Shown: piece after piece, positions 26,301 to 39,159 of the stretch
Layout: each line of letters begins with the position of its first letter
Position numbering within the stretch: the stretch's first letter is position 1
Source: Onchocerca lupi
Taxonomy: Eukaryota > Nematoda > Chromadorea > Rhabditida > Onchocercidae
Direction: 5' to 3'
Length of the DNA stretch: 64,000 nt
Assembly (NCBI GenBank): GCA_028564675.1
Contig: JAOVVO010000155.1
Location: 62,001 to 126,000, forward strand
Translations under genes and position numbers: made by a program
The notes under the pieces: model-generated
The model's database searches: none
Seen by the model: the letters and a program-made list of their open reading frames with translations, nothing else
Told to the model about the DNA's origin: nothing

Positions 26301-26697
26301 TTGAAAAGGTACCTATAAAAATACCCATAATATCAATGATTTCGTAAGATTTGTTACGATGACAAGAAACGAATCTTTAACCATCTTGATAATGATAATA
26401 ACTTAACATTTTTATGCAATATACTAATTTTACCATCAAGAGGATAATTAAACAAGAGGAATGATAAATGGGCAAAAGGATATTAAAATACTGCAATCAG
26501 TAAATCTTTTTTAACTAGATCAAATCTTGAAGTCATTTAAAAGTATCAATGTAATGAAAATACCCATAATGATTCCCAAGTGCAAATGACACATGCGTCC
26601 CCAAATTACATACTATGTCATAATATACCATATCATATGCATATATATCACTTCATATCACCAAATGAAGAAATGTTTACCTTCTCTGATTACGATG
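23305..26697. other. Unassigned region between PTR and p66 genes
   Basis: No recognisable gene. From about 23.9 to 26.4 kb the sequence is visibly less A+T-rich than the surrounding spacer and has short open pieces with protein-like composition on both strands. On the minus strand, a piece at about 26200-26385 encodes a hydrophobic segment with DIMGIFIGTFSIVTIMML. A piece at 26037-26225 is cysteine-rich. A piece at about 25860-25970 contains AAVHSSWSIIIAIGIVIF. A piece at about 25450-25600 encodes SGWTLVIVWLLAYKL before a stop. On the plus strand, 24217-24437 is also open. Frames do not join through convincing splice sites, so no gene is called. Confidence 0.45.
23608..23613 (+). terminator. 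Candidate poly(A) signal of the PTR gene
   Basis: AATAAA lies about 300 nt after the PTR stop codon and follows a short TG-rich stretch. It is the nearest canonical hexamer that I noticed. Confidence 0.4.
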
Positions 26698-29600
26698 TCA
26701 TTTCTTCGACTGACTTTTTGCGTATTCTAATAGGAAATTCCTTTGCATCGCTTGCTGTGCTTGCTGTAACTGTCGTACCATTTGTGGACTACTGCTAAAC
26801 ATTGCAGCGGCAGCAGCCGGATTCATCGAAGCTGCCAATGCTGCCAAAGGATTAGCTGCAGCTGCTGCTGCAGCATTCGATGCAACATTTCCAGATGCGC
26901 CGCTTTGTTGGGCATTTTGAACTGCTTGAGCAAGTGCTGCCATTGCCAAATTGGGTAAACGTTGCTGCATTAGCGGATTCCATTGTAGCTGAAAGAAAAA
27001 ATAATTGGTATTCGCAATAGAACAATGTACACGCATGCTATCAATAATGAAATGAAAGAATGTCCTTCTTAAATCACTCAAATTGCCAGAATATTCCTGC
27101 AATATAATTCCTTCTTTTTGTCTATATTCAGCTGCAATTAAGTAACTTTTACTACTGCACGGTATTACTATTTAAAAATTGCGCGGAAAACATTCGTGCA
27201 GCCTTTAAATGTTTTTATGAATTTATTTTGTGCTAATATTTGGATTATAACTACTGTTTTGATATTAAGTTTATCGTAATTTAAGGATTATAATTGTTTT
27301 TGATATTAAGTTTATTGTAATTTTTGTATGTTCTGAAAGCACATGCAGAACTTAATGCATTCTACAGAACTTCTCCTATTAATGTTATGATGAATTCAAG
27401 CCGAATGCTTGCTCACTATTGATATAACAAATTCTGATGTTAATCATTATTCATACGTATATACAAGTCGTTGATAAGATCATTAGAAATTGTAGACTTT
27501 TTTGAAATTTCCAAAAATATGTTTTATTCTAATTCAATTCTACCTAGCTTTCTCGATTCGACCACCAAGATGAATCTTTTATTATCAGATGAAAACTGCT
27601 TCCAGTATGTCAAACTCGCTAAGTATTTCTTCAGCTTTCTATTATAATTCCTTCATAATTCCAAATATTTCTCTACTTTTAATTGAAAAGTAGAGAGAGA
27701 GAAAAAAAAGAACAAGATGACTTTTCATACCTGCAACATATTTGGTGCATTGAGCAAAGGATTCGCCATCATAGCTGCAAGCATGGGATTTGTCTGTCGA
27801 AGTGCTACCGCTGCTGCCATCTGCTGTTGTAAGAAATTACTGGTACCGGTTGCACCTGCAGCAGCAGCAAGTGCAGCTGCAGCAGCCGCAGCAGCAGCAT
27901 TCTGCGAAGCAGCATGTGCTGTGGTGTTACTGCTCGTTGTTGCAGGCCTTTTATATGAACTTGATTTGGTATGATGCTGCTGATGGCTTGCCTGTAAAAT
28001 AAAATACTTGAAGATATCTTCTACAATAAATGGAATTTCAGTAAATGCAACTAAATTTAAAATGTGCAATACTTACAGAGGAAGTAGAAGCTTTTGGTGC
28101 ACTAAGTGAAGCACCGGATGAAGAAGGCGCTGTTTTTACAGCAGCTGCATTAAGAGGTGGTGTAGCTGGCGTTGATGAACGAGGTGTTGATGATGAAGGC
28201 ACAGTCGTTTCGAATTTGCCTTCCGCTATCTGCTTTTCCAATTCCTAAAGTAAAATGAATGTTTAACCATCATTTCCACAACTTCGTAGAAATTATCTAT
28301 TCCACAATTTCAAGTCATCTATATCTTCCAAGAATGAGGAAATAATCGTTATCAGAATGAGGAAATAGTCGCTATCAGCAATTAACTAAATTATTCAAAA
28401 ACTGATACAAAAATGAGGAGACATTATGATACTGTCGTTCTTACTTGTTCTTTTTCCATAACTTTATTGAAAGCTTTCCTCAGCAATGCAGTATGTTCCT
28501 GACGCAATTTCTTCTTCTGCGCTGCTTTCACGCATGCATCACAGTAAAGATTTAGTGAATTCTCGTCTGCTCCGATGGCACGCCAGACTGGCGTAAAATC
28601 GGTACCACATTCTTCGCAAAGATAAGGCCCCTCCGAGACACGTCTGAAATCAATATTTTTAAGAAATTTTTCCTTAATAGTTAAATCAACAAAGTTTTAA
28701 ATGATTTCAAACTTAGTCAATGATCACTGCTTATGCAATCATCTTTTTTTTTGTGGATCATATATAGAACCAAATATGTTGAGGCATATGCGCGCCAGAT
28801 AAGATACTAAGCAGACATACTAAGTAAATCATAAATGTCAACATTATATTGGAAATGTCAAATATCACACCATATAACTGTCAATAGCAGCTCCCATAAA
28901 ACTTTTTTCTTCATCAAAAACTGAGCTTACCTGGTAGCTACTTTATCCTTTAGCAACCTTTGAACAGCAATATCTAAACCCAAATACATAAGGAAATCAG
29001 GTTGATTACCATTAGGAATAAAATGCATATCTGGAGGTGGAGGCCGTGGTGGTGGAATCTGAAATTAAGCAGATTTAAACAATGTTTGTGGGAATATGTG
29101 ACGTGTTTAATTCGAAAGAAAGAAAGATAAGAAACTTCTTCAAAAGCACTGAGGATGGAATATTTGAGAATCGCGAAATTCTGAGATTACTCGAGTCCCT
29201 ACTTATGTTTTGTATGCAGAAATGATAATAAAATGAAATTTCTAGCATACACCTGAAATGAATAAAATATACAGCTCTCTTTCTCACAATATTTTTTATC
29301 AGTCATAACTCAAAAAATTCTAGCAAAATAAATGAATCTAATCGCTTAGCATTTAAAATATTTTATATAGGCTTACTTGTAGTAACTGTTGCTCTAACTG
29401 TCTCCGTAGGGCAAGTTTAGCAGCAGCAGCTCTTTGCGCAGCGGTTTCCTTAGCGGCTAATGCAGCTGCAGCACTGTTACGTGAATGATGATGTTGCTGA
29501 TGTTGTTGTTGTTGTTGCTGGTGTTGTGAAAGAAGTGCAGCGGTTGCTAAAGCAGCAGCGTGTTGAGTTAAGCGACCTAAAACAGTTTTATATAATACTT

Positions 29601-32600
29601 GAGTTATGGAATATTAAACATTCATTTAATATTGAGTACAGTTCTATTTTGAATGATCAACGTAAGATACTTCTAAACTACCTATAACTAAACCTTTTAA
29701 TCCGCCGCTTTCTCCTTCAATCCTTATTGATACTTTACTAAAAAAATTAATATGGCTTCAATCCATAATACGATATGTTAAATACATTATATGCCTCTTC
29801 ATCAACATTTATTCTTTAATTTAACGTTTAATAATGCAGAGGGATGATTCACAACTAAATAATTGCTAACGCAAAAACTATTTTAGGAAAAGTTTTTGAC
29901 AATTCACAAGTGTTTTGACAAGCCGCTTATGCAAGTGATATTTAACAGAGAAAAATGGAATATTGTTAGGTACTCAAAAGCTACAGGAACTATCTGGTAA
30001 ATTTTTACAATGTAACAAATAATTAAATTTGTGAACAGCTAAGACAAACAAAACGTGAGACATAACTTACACAAAAATTATTGGCTTACCATTATTAGCT
30101 TGTGCTTGCTGCTGAGCTTGCTGCAGCAAGGCTTGAGCTGCAGCTGTATTAAGCAAGCCACTCTTGGCAGCATTCTGTAATAACTGCTGCTGCTGCGGTG
30201 TTAAATTCAAATTCATCAGTGCTGCCGCAGCTGATGCAGCAGATGCAACTGCACGCGATGATGCATTAGAAGTTGATGCTATAAATTTCGGCAGAAATAA
30301 AATTATGTCTATATCACATATGTATATATCATATTAATTTATATTAACTTATTTTAAAAACTCATTGCTTTTCTTTTCTTTGAAAAACTGCATATGTTAC
30401 AAGTTAAGCCTGCAGCACCAATTTTTGAGTTACAACCGTATTCAGTAAACCAGTTGCAGCTGCATTTTGCAAAACTTGAGCCTATTTCGAACAATTAATA
30501 TAATTTTTGTAACATATGCTTTGGCATTTTCTAACAGAATGTATGAATGGTGCTTTATCAAGATTCATAATTAATGTAATTGAAGCGATTAAATGTGTTC
30601 GATCACGAAGTAACAAAAAGCAAGAAAAACCAAACTGGCATATATAAATTGTTATTTGATTAAAAGATAGAAAATGTATGTTAACCTTTTGAATGACTAT
30701 TAGATGTGGATCGATTTTGGACAGCAGCAACTGGTGGTTTATAAGCATGCCCACTACCATTCTGAGCAACATTAGCCGTTAGTTTTCGAATATTTGCTTC
30801 CTGTATCTAAAAAAAAATTGGATAACATATAGCTTATAAGCGACTCATCAATATTCCTCGTGTTTAGTACAAATATAAGAATGTTAGACCTAATTATTTG
30901 AAACTATCCTATCTCCGGTTAGTCTCCTGCATTCAAAATTAGCTCTTTTATATGTTTACTCTGTATAAATATATCGTTTTGTTGCATGCCAATCGAATGG
31001 ATATATCGCATCAGCCTATCAACATTTTGAAAATGTCCGGTGAGGAAGTATCTTGTGCATTGGTAACATGTCGACTCAGTTTTTTAACAGTTTCATGTAG
31101 CACAATTCATGTATGCATTTCACGAAGATCTCGAAGGAATCCTCAAATCTTTCTCTTTTTTCTTTTTTTTTTTTTTCGGAACCTCCAAATGAGCATCTAT
31201 TAGTAAAAAAATCATTTAGTGGAAGTCATACATAGTATGTTTAACTTGACAGATATGCCTGACTAGTGCTTAATTTATCACAAAGCAATATCATTATCAA
31301 TAACATTATTACTATATTGCCTTTATTACTGTAATTATGATTATTACTAATATTATCGCCTTAATAAGTTTAAAAAGAACCTGTTTGACGGAATGTTGTT
31401 GACTTATTCGTAGCTTTCTGAGCATAGAAAGTTTCGCTTCCTCTCTCCTTAGCTCAGCTTCCAGAGTTTTAATTATCATTTCACGCTCCTTCTTTTGCTC
31501 ATCTGTTTGTTCTCGATGTAGAGTCTGCAATCATAAATCATTAAACTCCACCCACCTATCCACTGAGGGCTATATCATTGATTTTGCCATTGGATGGGGA
31601 AAGAGAAAAAAAAAAATGTTTTCGTCGATTTGTTGAAATGAAACGATTTCTAATCCATATTACTTAAACATGATATCAAAATAAGGCAGGAAAAAAGGTT
31701 CAAATTTGAAACTGAAGTGAAAATTTCTCAACCAAAGTAAATGTTGTGGAGAAACTTAGTTTTGATAAATATAAACTGAAAATTCATATTCACTGAATCC
31801 CTGAAAAATTTTTCTTTTAGTTCTCTTGAGAACTAAATGTTTCTATAACATATAGGGAAATTATTTACCCGATCAAAAACCTTTTTGACTTGTTCGAATT
31901 CTGTATCATTTAAACTTGACAATTCCGATTCATCGCTCATCAATAATACTTCATCATTTTCAACTTTAATTCCAAATTTACAATCAGTTTGGTCCAAAGT
32001 CCAACCTTCCGCATAACGTTTTTTCTTCACAAGTGGCTCTTCATCATTTTCGGTTCCAGAAACGTAACCTTCACCCTGCATCATAAAAAACTCATAACAT
32101 TAGTCTAAGTTATTTGGGAGCTAAAATTAAAATAAAGAATTAGGTTCTAGTGAAAACAGAAACGTACATGAGGCCTAAAAATGTTCGTAGTAGTAGGATG
32201 GCATGCTACTATTAGCTCAATCAACACAGACTGAAGTTAGAATCATTAAATGTTGTGAGATCAAGCTCTTCATACAGTTCAACACATGTTGATTTATTGA
32301 TCTAATGTTCATACAAGTCATTTTGGCAATATTTTAGAAAATTTAAATAGTCAATGAAATATATAGTTAACTTCATCAAGTAAATTCCACAAAATAAATT
32401 CTCAAGTCTTTGAACGGAACACTTCTACATATCGCAACTAAGTCCGTGATAATCATGGAATGAAAAGAAACTATAAGATTATAAAAAAAAGAAAAAAAAT
32501 TTAACTAGCTAATATCATATTTTCGAAGAAAGCATCGCTGATTCCAAAAATTGTGCGTAAAATAAGTGAAGTTGGGCTAAGGATCTAAACACTCCCTTTT

Positions 32601-33747
32601 GATCATTTACCAAATCATATAATGAATACTACAGAAATAGAAAGTTACACGTCATCGGCAGCTTTCAGTCCAAAATCTTCCTTCAGTTGCTTTATTTTTT
32701 TTTCTCATTCACGTCAAACTAATCTGAGGATACTTACGCTATGCGATGCTACACCATCCATCACCGGTGTTAACGCATCTTTTAGCTTGATGCGCTCCGC
32801 AGCTTTCAAAGCACATGCACGTGTACTCCGACGTAATGATGACGGTGACACATCACCATCACTCACTGATGATGTCTTCGTCGTGTCTCCATTTCCTTGA
32901 TCAATGTTTGACGATGTCGATTCATGACATATTCCATTCTAAAAAGTAAATATACGCAGTTTCGCATTTAAAAAATTTCTAGAAATTTTCACATGATTCC
33001 GCCGGCACTTGGAAAATGAAGTGAAATTTGATAATCTGTATCAAAACCAAAGTAGAACTAGAATAACAATGCATCATGATACCAATCAACTAATTATTAG
33101 CAATGTAAGAGATAGCAAAAAATGTTTAAAACTCTCTGAAATTTCGATCTATTATGTCTAATAAATTTTGGAAATTCCGCAAACAAAAAATGAACTTACC
33201 GAAAAAATTTCTCCTCTAACAAAGCTTACATCAAAATTTTATTTTGTTAGGGAAGGCAACCATAATTTGAAGGTTTTTAAATTTTTCGAAAGTTTATTTC
33301 AAACATAATTTTGAACTTCTATTTTCATTTAGCATAAAATTCGAAACCCAATTACCTAGAAATTTTGTTTTATATTTTTAATTTGGCTATTTTTATTACT
33401 TAACAGTTACTTATAAGCGTGGGGTCACTGACATTACCTTAACCTTCGACTTTTTGGTTTAAAGTATATTTTCTCATTTGACTTCAAATATGATCCAGAA
33501 ATTTCTTCTAACTCCTCCCACGAAACTGCCATAAAGTAAAACTCCGCTATTAAAATTGATCCAAACGAATATTTTTGAAAAAAAAATTCCGAATCAATTC
33601 GTCATTAATATTTTATATCAATTAATTATGAACCTCTTCAAAACCATTGAATGTTTCCGCTTCTAAAGTATGCACATCAACTGTACCATTAACTCCTTTT
33701 GAGGTACTTTCTGTTGTTGATCGATGTTCCGATTTCGTTGCCATCAT
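26698..33747 (-). CDS. dcp-66: p66/GATAD2-like NuRD complex subunit (DCP-66 type)
   Basis: Twelve exons, 5' to 3' on the minus strand: 33747-33634, 32938-32738, 32075-31869, 31524-31381, 30806-30686, 30278-30090, 29576-29377, 29058-28931, 28643-28445, 28244-28077, 27991-27731 and 26988-26698. Phases agree; the product is 740 aa. Residues 175-222 form the p66 CR1 coiled coil (TLEAELRREEAKLSMLRKL), which in the family binds MBD proteins. Residues 393-428 carry the conserved IPPPRPPPP and FLMYLGLDIAVQRLL stretch. Residues 435-501 form the CR2 GATA-type finger with Cys444, Cys447, Cys469 and Cys472. Residues 263-392 and 502-740 are rich in Ala and Gln, with His/Gln and poly-Ala tracts. An in-frame stop lies upstream of the tandem ATGs at 33747 and 33744. 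Exon 5 has an alternative acceptor 6 nt inside it. The role in NuRD/MEC deacetylase repression is from family knowledge; the symbol is by similarity to the C. elegans gene. Confidence 0.93.
27242..27322. repeat. ~41-bp tandem duplication in p66 intron 11
   Basis: Two adjacent copies share GGATTATAA and TTTTGATATTAAGTTTATYG. The intron separates p66 exons 11 and 12. Confidence 0.7.
30404..30481 (-). pseudogene. Decayed or alternative copy of a p66 exon segment
   Basis: In p66 intron 5, just upstream (minus strand) of exon 6, a 25-codon open stretch ends in TAA. It contains LQNAAATGLLNT, while exon 6 contains LQNAAKSGLLNT. Over the 25 codons about 15 residues match. An AATAG acceptor-like site directly precedes it. 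Its exon-6-like frame does not match the phase-1 exit of exon 5, and no donor restores the frame. A relic of a tandem exon duplication is the simplest reading; a frame-shifting alternative exon is possible. Confidence 0.55.
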
Positions 33748-34369
33748 GATCCCGGATATGTTAATGAATCGTTTTGTGCATTACCAACTATAATAGTTTA
33801 ATTAAAAAAACTGATTTGCAAAAGATTCCCGTCACAATTAATTCACACCATTTCATACACTTATTTCATATCAGCTGTACTGAAATTTTTTCCAATTTTC
33901 GAGATAAAACATTCCACAGGATGCTACGCGATAATATTTAAAATATCTCAGAAATTTTGGAGACATCAAAAAATTTATCAAAAATCAAATCAAAAATAAG
34001 GAAAAACTCATCAAAAAGTATCCATAATTTCTGATACAATTATAATGAGCATTTGCTATCAATTCCAAAATTCATCACTAATCATAGTTTCAACAATGAA
34101 ACAAAAAAAGCAAAAAAAGAACACATGAAATGCTTTAACAAGACACAATTTAAAATGATTGGCTCGAACTAAAGTAAAAATGAAGAATAATGAAACCAAT
34201 TCGTGCGGTTTAGTTATCATCAGAGTGATTTAAACCACATATTCTGCCAAAAACAAAAAGTTAAAAATTACACGTTATATTATCGCAATTATTGTCATAC
34301 TCATGATAATTCTTTGATGTTATTCTAGACGTGAAATTTTTTACTAATTGATCCAATCAATAATAATAA

Positions 34370-34624
34370 AGCAACTATATTATCACTAATACGACAACAA
34401 CTTGTCAAGAAATTTTAATTAAAAAGAATAAATTTGATTCCGATAACTAACAATCGATTGATCGGACTAATGAACGGAATGGACGAATGATCTATAATTA
34501 TTACGATAGTAATTTTAGCAAGAAATTTTCATTTTTAAGAAATCGAGAAGAAAAAAATTATACGAATCCGATAATTGATAATCGACCGATCGGATCAATA
34601 AACGGAACGGACAGATGATGTCAA
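34370..34624. repeat. ~127-bp tandem duplication upstream of p66
   Basis: Two diverged copies are adjacent, about 34370-34497 and 34498-34624. Both contain CAAGAAATTTT, a TCCGATAA motif, AATCGAYYGATCGGA and AACGGAAYGGAC in the same order. They lie about 0.6-0.9 kb upstream of the p66 start codon. Confidence 0.75.
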
Positions 34625-34709
34625 TAAAAATGAAGCAATCTTAATACGCTTTGGGACAAAATGCACAAACACGATAGAAAAGTCCTGAAAAATAAAACAA
34701 ATTTTAATG

Positions 34710-35105
34710 AGTGCATACATATACACGCATATACATACATACATACATACATACACATACTCACATACATAGGCATACACACATGCACACATACACACAG
34801 AAGACAGACAGACAGTTGCATACATATAGCAACAGACAACATTTACGGGTAGACATACACGCACACGCAGAGTTCGAGTTTCGTCGATAATTTATGAACG
34901 CACCGCAAGCACACACATCACCGAATGATATGGAACAAAAATCGATATGCGAAACGCTGCCGGCAAAAAGGTTTGACGCGTCATCACGTGTTTGTCTGTG
35001 TATGTGCATGTATGTGTGTCCGTCTGTGTATGTCCGTGTATGTGCATGAATGCATGTGTACGAGTATGTACATGCATGCATGTGTCTGTTATGTAGTGCA
35101 TATAT
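34710..35105. repeat. CA-rich then TG-rich blocks flanking a unique core
   Basis: A CATA/CACA block (about 34710-34860) is followed by a roughly 130-bp unique segment and then a TG/TATG block (about 34990-35105). The two blocks are complementary in kind, so the unit could fold as a loose inverted repeat. Translated frames through the blocks are repeat artefacts. Confidence 0.75.
34974..34990. promoter_or_regulatory. Palindrome TGACGCGTCA next to CACGTG E-box
   Basis: A perfect 10-bp palindrome at 34974-34983 is followed one base later by CACGTG at 34985-34990. Both are rare in such A+T-rich DNA. They lie 1.2 kb upstream of the p66 start, in the unique core between the CA and TG blocks. A regulatory role is inferred from position and composition only. 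Confidence 0.3.
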
Positions 35106-37314
35106 GCATGCTGCAAGCTTAAACTTTCCACGATAATTTCACTTCCAAAAGAAGAAATGGTATAGAACAGAAAGCGTATCTGAATTCATTCATCTGTCTA
35201 TTCCTATGAATTCTTGAAAACATAATTGGTGTGTGTGTGTATGTGTCGCCAGGTTTGTCCTATACCTGTTGATAAGTGATGAAATGATGCTGTATGTTAT
35301 TATCCAAAAATATCCTCCATACCTTTAATTAACCTTTTACAGATATCTAAATCTATCAAATGCCTCTTAGTGATCTGACATAAAACATTCAGTAGTTCAT
35401 GCATAATTAAAAAACCAAATGAAAAGCTTCTAAAATTTTCATTTACAGAATGATCGCTTTATAATAATGGAAGAAAAAGGAAGGAAAAAGTTAAGGGAAT
35501 GAAAAACTTAAAAAAATTATACGTGCTTTTTTCCATTTTATTTGCACGTAGGATATAAAAGTTTAGAATGAGACATTCCAAAATGAATCAAAAATTATTC
35601 TAGTTTGCACGTAGAATATAAATATTCAAAAAAGTATTCCGAAAATTATGTATTTTGTTTTTTTTCTCCATACTATTTGCATGTACGATAATAATGTCCT
35701 CGAAAGGAAAAGATCAAAATGTTCGAAATTTTCGAATTTCAGGTTTTTGCAATTCTAATTAACAATGACAAATGCCATCTATTTTCCTTTTTTTTTTTTT
35801 TTTTCCAGGTGATACTTTAGAATGAAGTGATAGTACTGTAGCAGATAAATAATGCTGTTCAATGAAAAATAGCGTACTATTTTGAGCATGCCAAAGATCA
35901 TTTCACTTCACATTATCACATATATATTTCATGCTACCGAAGAATTCCTTTTTTTCTTTTTTTTTTTTTTTTGTTTATTTAATTTCAATGCTGGCTTGAG
36001 TAAATAATCTATGTCGATGACGAGACATTTAGTCAAAGAAGAAGGGGAAAAAGAAAAAAAAAAGGACGAAATGATGTAAATAAGTTAGATTGAAAGGAAA
36101 AATTTTAAAAACTAAATTTTTTTTGGATTAAAAAAATGATTTAAAGAAAAAAAATTGAAAAATGTAAAATCGTCGAAATTTAAATTGGAAAGAGGAAAAT
36201 TCAAGTTAGAAATGTAAACAGATTTTTGTTGAATATTCGAGAAAACAATATAATATATTACGAAATATTACTGAGTGAGCCTTTTCAATTCGGTCCATTG
36301 AAAATTCAATTCAGTGAGAGAAAAAAAAAAAAAAAAGAAGAAAATGGCATTAATATAGTTTCCAGGGCATATTTGATAAATGTCTCATCACTTATAAATC
36401 GCATTTCTTTTTTTTCTTTTTTTTTTTCAGCTATTCAATGCTTTCTCACAGTTTCATAAATCAATAATCTCAAAGATCATATCTGAATCTATTGAATTGG
36501 AAAAAAATCCCGACTTATTCTTCCTAATTGCTTCATTAGTATGACAATTGCTCTTTGTTATTTTACATTTAGTTTATTGATTTTTCGTTTCTTACCGAAT
36601 TCCACCTCAGATATAACCATCTCACCGCGATACGTCAATTATCAATCGAAATAATATCCCGCATATGCTTTCGAATAATCTGAGGAAACTTATCGCATAT
36701 TTTCCAATGGCGTAGATCAAATTTGTATGAATGAAACCAAAAATTATCATGATAACAGGATTAATGTTAGATGATCGAGAAGTGATAAGAAGGAAAAATA
36801 CCCTCACAAAGATAGAAACGGATATGTGATGCGAACGCCTCTATCTTCATATAATAATGATAAGAGTAAAATTATCACATTGATAGATGCTTGTTCCTAT
36901 AACCATACATTTCGAACCTTTTACTGAAGCAGTATTAAATAATAGAGAAAGTTTGCGAATTCTCCAATTACGGATATTCGTCTTCTCTTTTATCACATTT
37001 ATTGTCCAAAGAATGACTCAGCCATGTCATTAAAATTGTCATAAAAAAGTTATGAAAGTGTTATCAAAAAAAAAAACTTGCCGAAATTTAAATTTCTCCA
37101 ATTAAATTAATGATATCGGAATATTCCGATCAAATAATACGGATCGAAGAAATCGGATAGAAGTGATCGATTTTACCAACACAAAAGAGTTTGTAGGGAA
37201 TTGAAGAATGTGATATGATGAAGTGAGGTTAAAATGTATGAAAGAAGGAAGAGAGGTTGGTTTATTGATGATAGATCGATAATGATGATGATAATAATCG
37301 ATGGTGAGAAATAT

Positions 37315-37339
37315 TACTACTACTACTACTACTACTACT
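37315..37339 (+). repeat. (TAC)n microsatellite
   Basis: About eight perfect TAC units. Confidence 0.9.
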
Positions 37340-39159
37340 TCTAATCTACATACAACACAAATAGTTATCGACAACTATTTAAAGCATCTTTTCATCCTTT
37401 CCTTTTTTTCTTTTTCCTTTTTAAAATCCCTCCAAATAAATAAATAAATCCCCTTCCCTCCAGTCATCAACAATCAATCATTCATTCAAAATCCCAAATT
37501 GCAACCTTAATAGTAGCTCTGCAAACCTTTTTATCCCCAAACGAATTTTCCATTAATTAACTCACTTCGGGATGATCTAAAACGAAGAGGTCATCAATGG
37601 ATTTGTATATTTGGATGAATAAATAAATGCAATCCTTCTGATTTCTTCTCATCTCCTCTTCCAACTTCCTTCTTCTTCATCTAAATTCATCCACTGTCAC
37701 CTTTTATCTTTTATTTCTTCCACTTCTGTGACATCAATAATAATAATAATAATAGAATTTCAATCTTGATGATAAAATTCCTGCCTGAATTGATTGATTT
37801 TACCAAACATAGCCTGGTTTAATGTAATACTATTATTACTCTGTTGTATATAGCTTAAAATTTACAGAAAAACATTCTATATCTGCTTTATCTGAACAAT
37901 TTTGAAATATTGAAAGTAACAAATTTTGATCTATTTCAGAATGAATTATTCAACACGTCAATCTATCTGATGATTACAAGAGAAAAAATTAAAAAAAAAA
38001 ACAAAAAAAAAAAAGCTGTAAGATCGATAACGTAACATTTTAGAACTTTTTTTTTTTCTTTAAATAATGCTTAAAATTCAGTTACAATGATGAAAATGAA
38101 AAAAAAAAAAAGCTGAATTATTATTGCTTCTATCTTCTTTGATGAAATTCACGTAAGTGAATATTTGCTGCTTACGAGAATATGCTGTTCTATATCTTCT
38201 TTAATAAAACCAGCATTTTATCATAGTTAAAAGTGATTAGAAAGTAAACGTTTGAAAGAAACAGTCAATAAATTGCTAATAATATTTCAGCACTAAATTA
38301 TTACTGAAATAGTTGTAATTATTACTCGATTGTTAAAAAAAAAAAAAAAAAAAAAAAATGAAATGATAAAAATGAAATGAAGCAAATTAATAAAAATGAA
38401 GCAAATTTAAGGTATAATCTAAATTGTAATTTGATATCCGGACTTTAAACTTTCATAATATTCTAGAAAAAAATAGCATGATTAAATTTCAGAAGTATGA
38501 AATTGATATATGTATTCTGGAAGAAAAAAAAAAAAATAATAGAATGAAATCTGAACATAGAAACATCATAGATTACTCAATAATTAATCTAAAAGTTAAC
38601 AGGTAGATCGATAAATTGAATCGAAAGACATAATCTGGGGAAATCAAAACAAACAAGATATTGATCAATTTAGTAATTCCAACTTCAGAAAATGGAAATG
38701 ATTGCTGAATGTATAATTGAAATAAGAAAATATTAAATTCCATCATCATTCAGTCTTCGTTTATAAATTTGATTACGTCAGCGTAAACTTCAGAGATATA
38801 TATGCCAACAATGTTCTACATAGACAAACATGATGATAATGTCCTTGATAAGACATCAATCAAATATTTTAAAAAAAAGAAAAAAGTCAACCACCTTGAA
38901 CAATAAGCATATGTATGTACGTATCCAATAAAGGATAAAAAGTGATATGATATCAACTGATAATATTTAGGGATGATATGATATGATAGAAGATCAGGAG
39001 AAGGAAAATGATGCAAACAAAGCAATAAAACATAATCACAGTTTCTGTCCATTCATAGGAATATCTGACTATCGGTCATTCAGTGAATGACCTCGATATT
39101 ATATTTATACATATATATGGAAAACTATGATTATTCCTATGCCTTGATCATATAATACT

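Noticed and set aside
27717..28248. Plus-strand open frames opposite p66 exons 10 and 11
   Set aside because: They are antisense shadows of Ala/Gln-rich coding exons whose minus-strand frame is confirmed by phase and homology.
34595..35131. Several His, Thr, Cys and Val-rich frames on both strands
   Set aside because: They are translations of CA/TG and CATA repeats.
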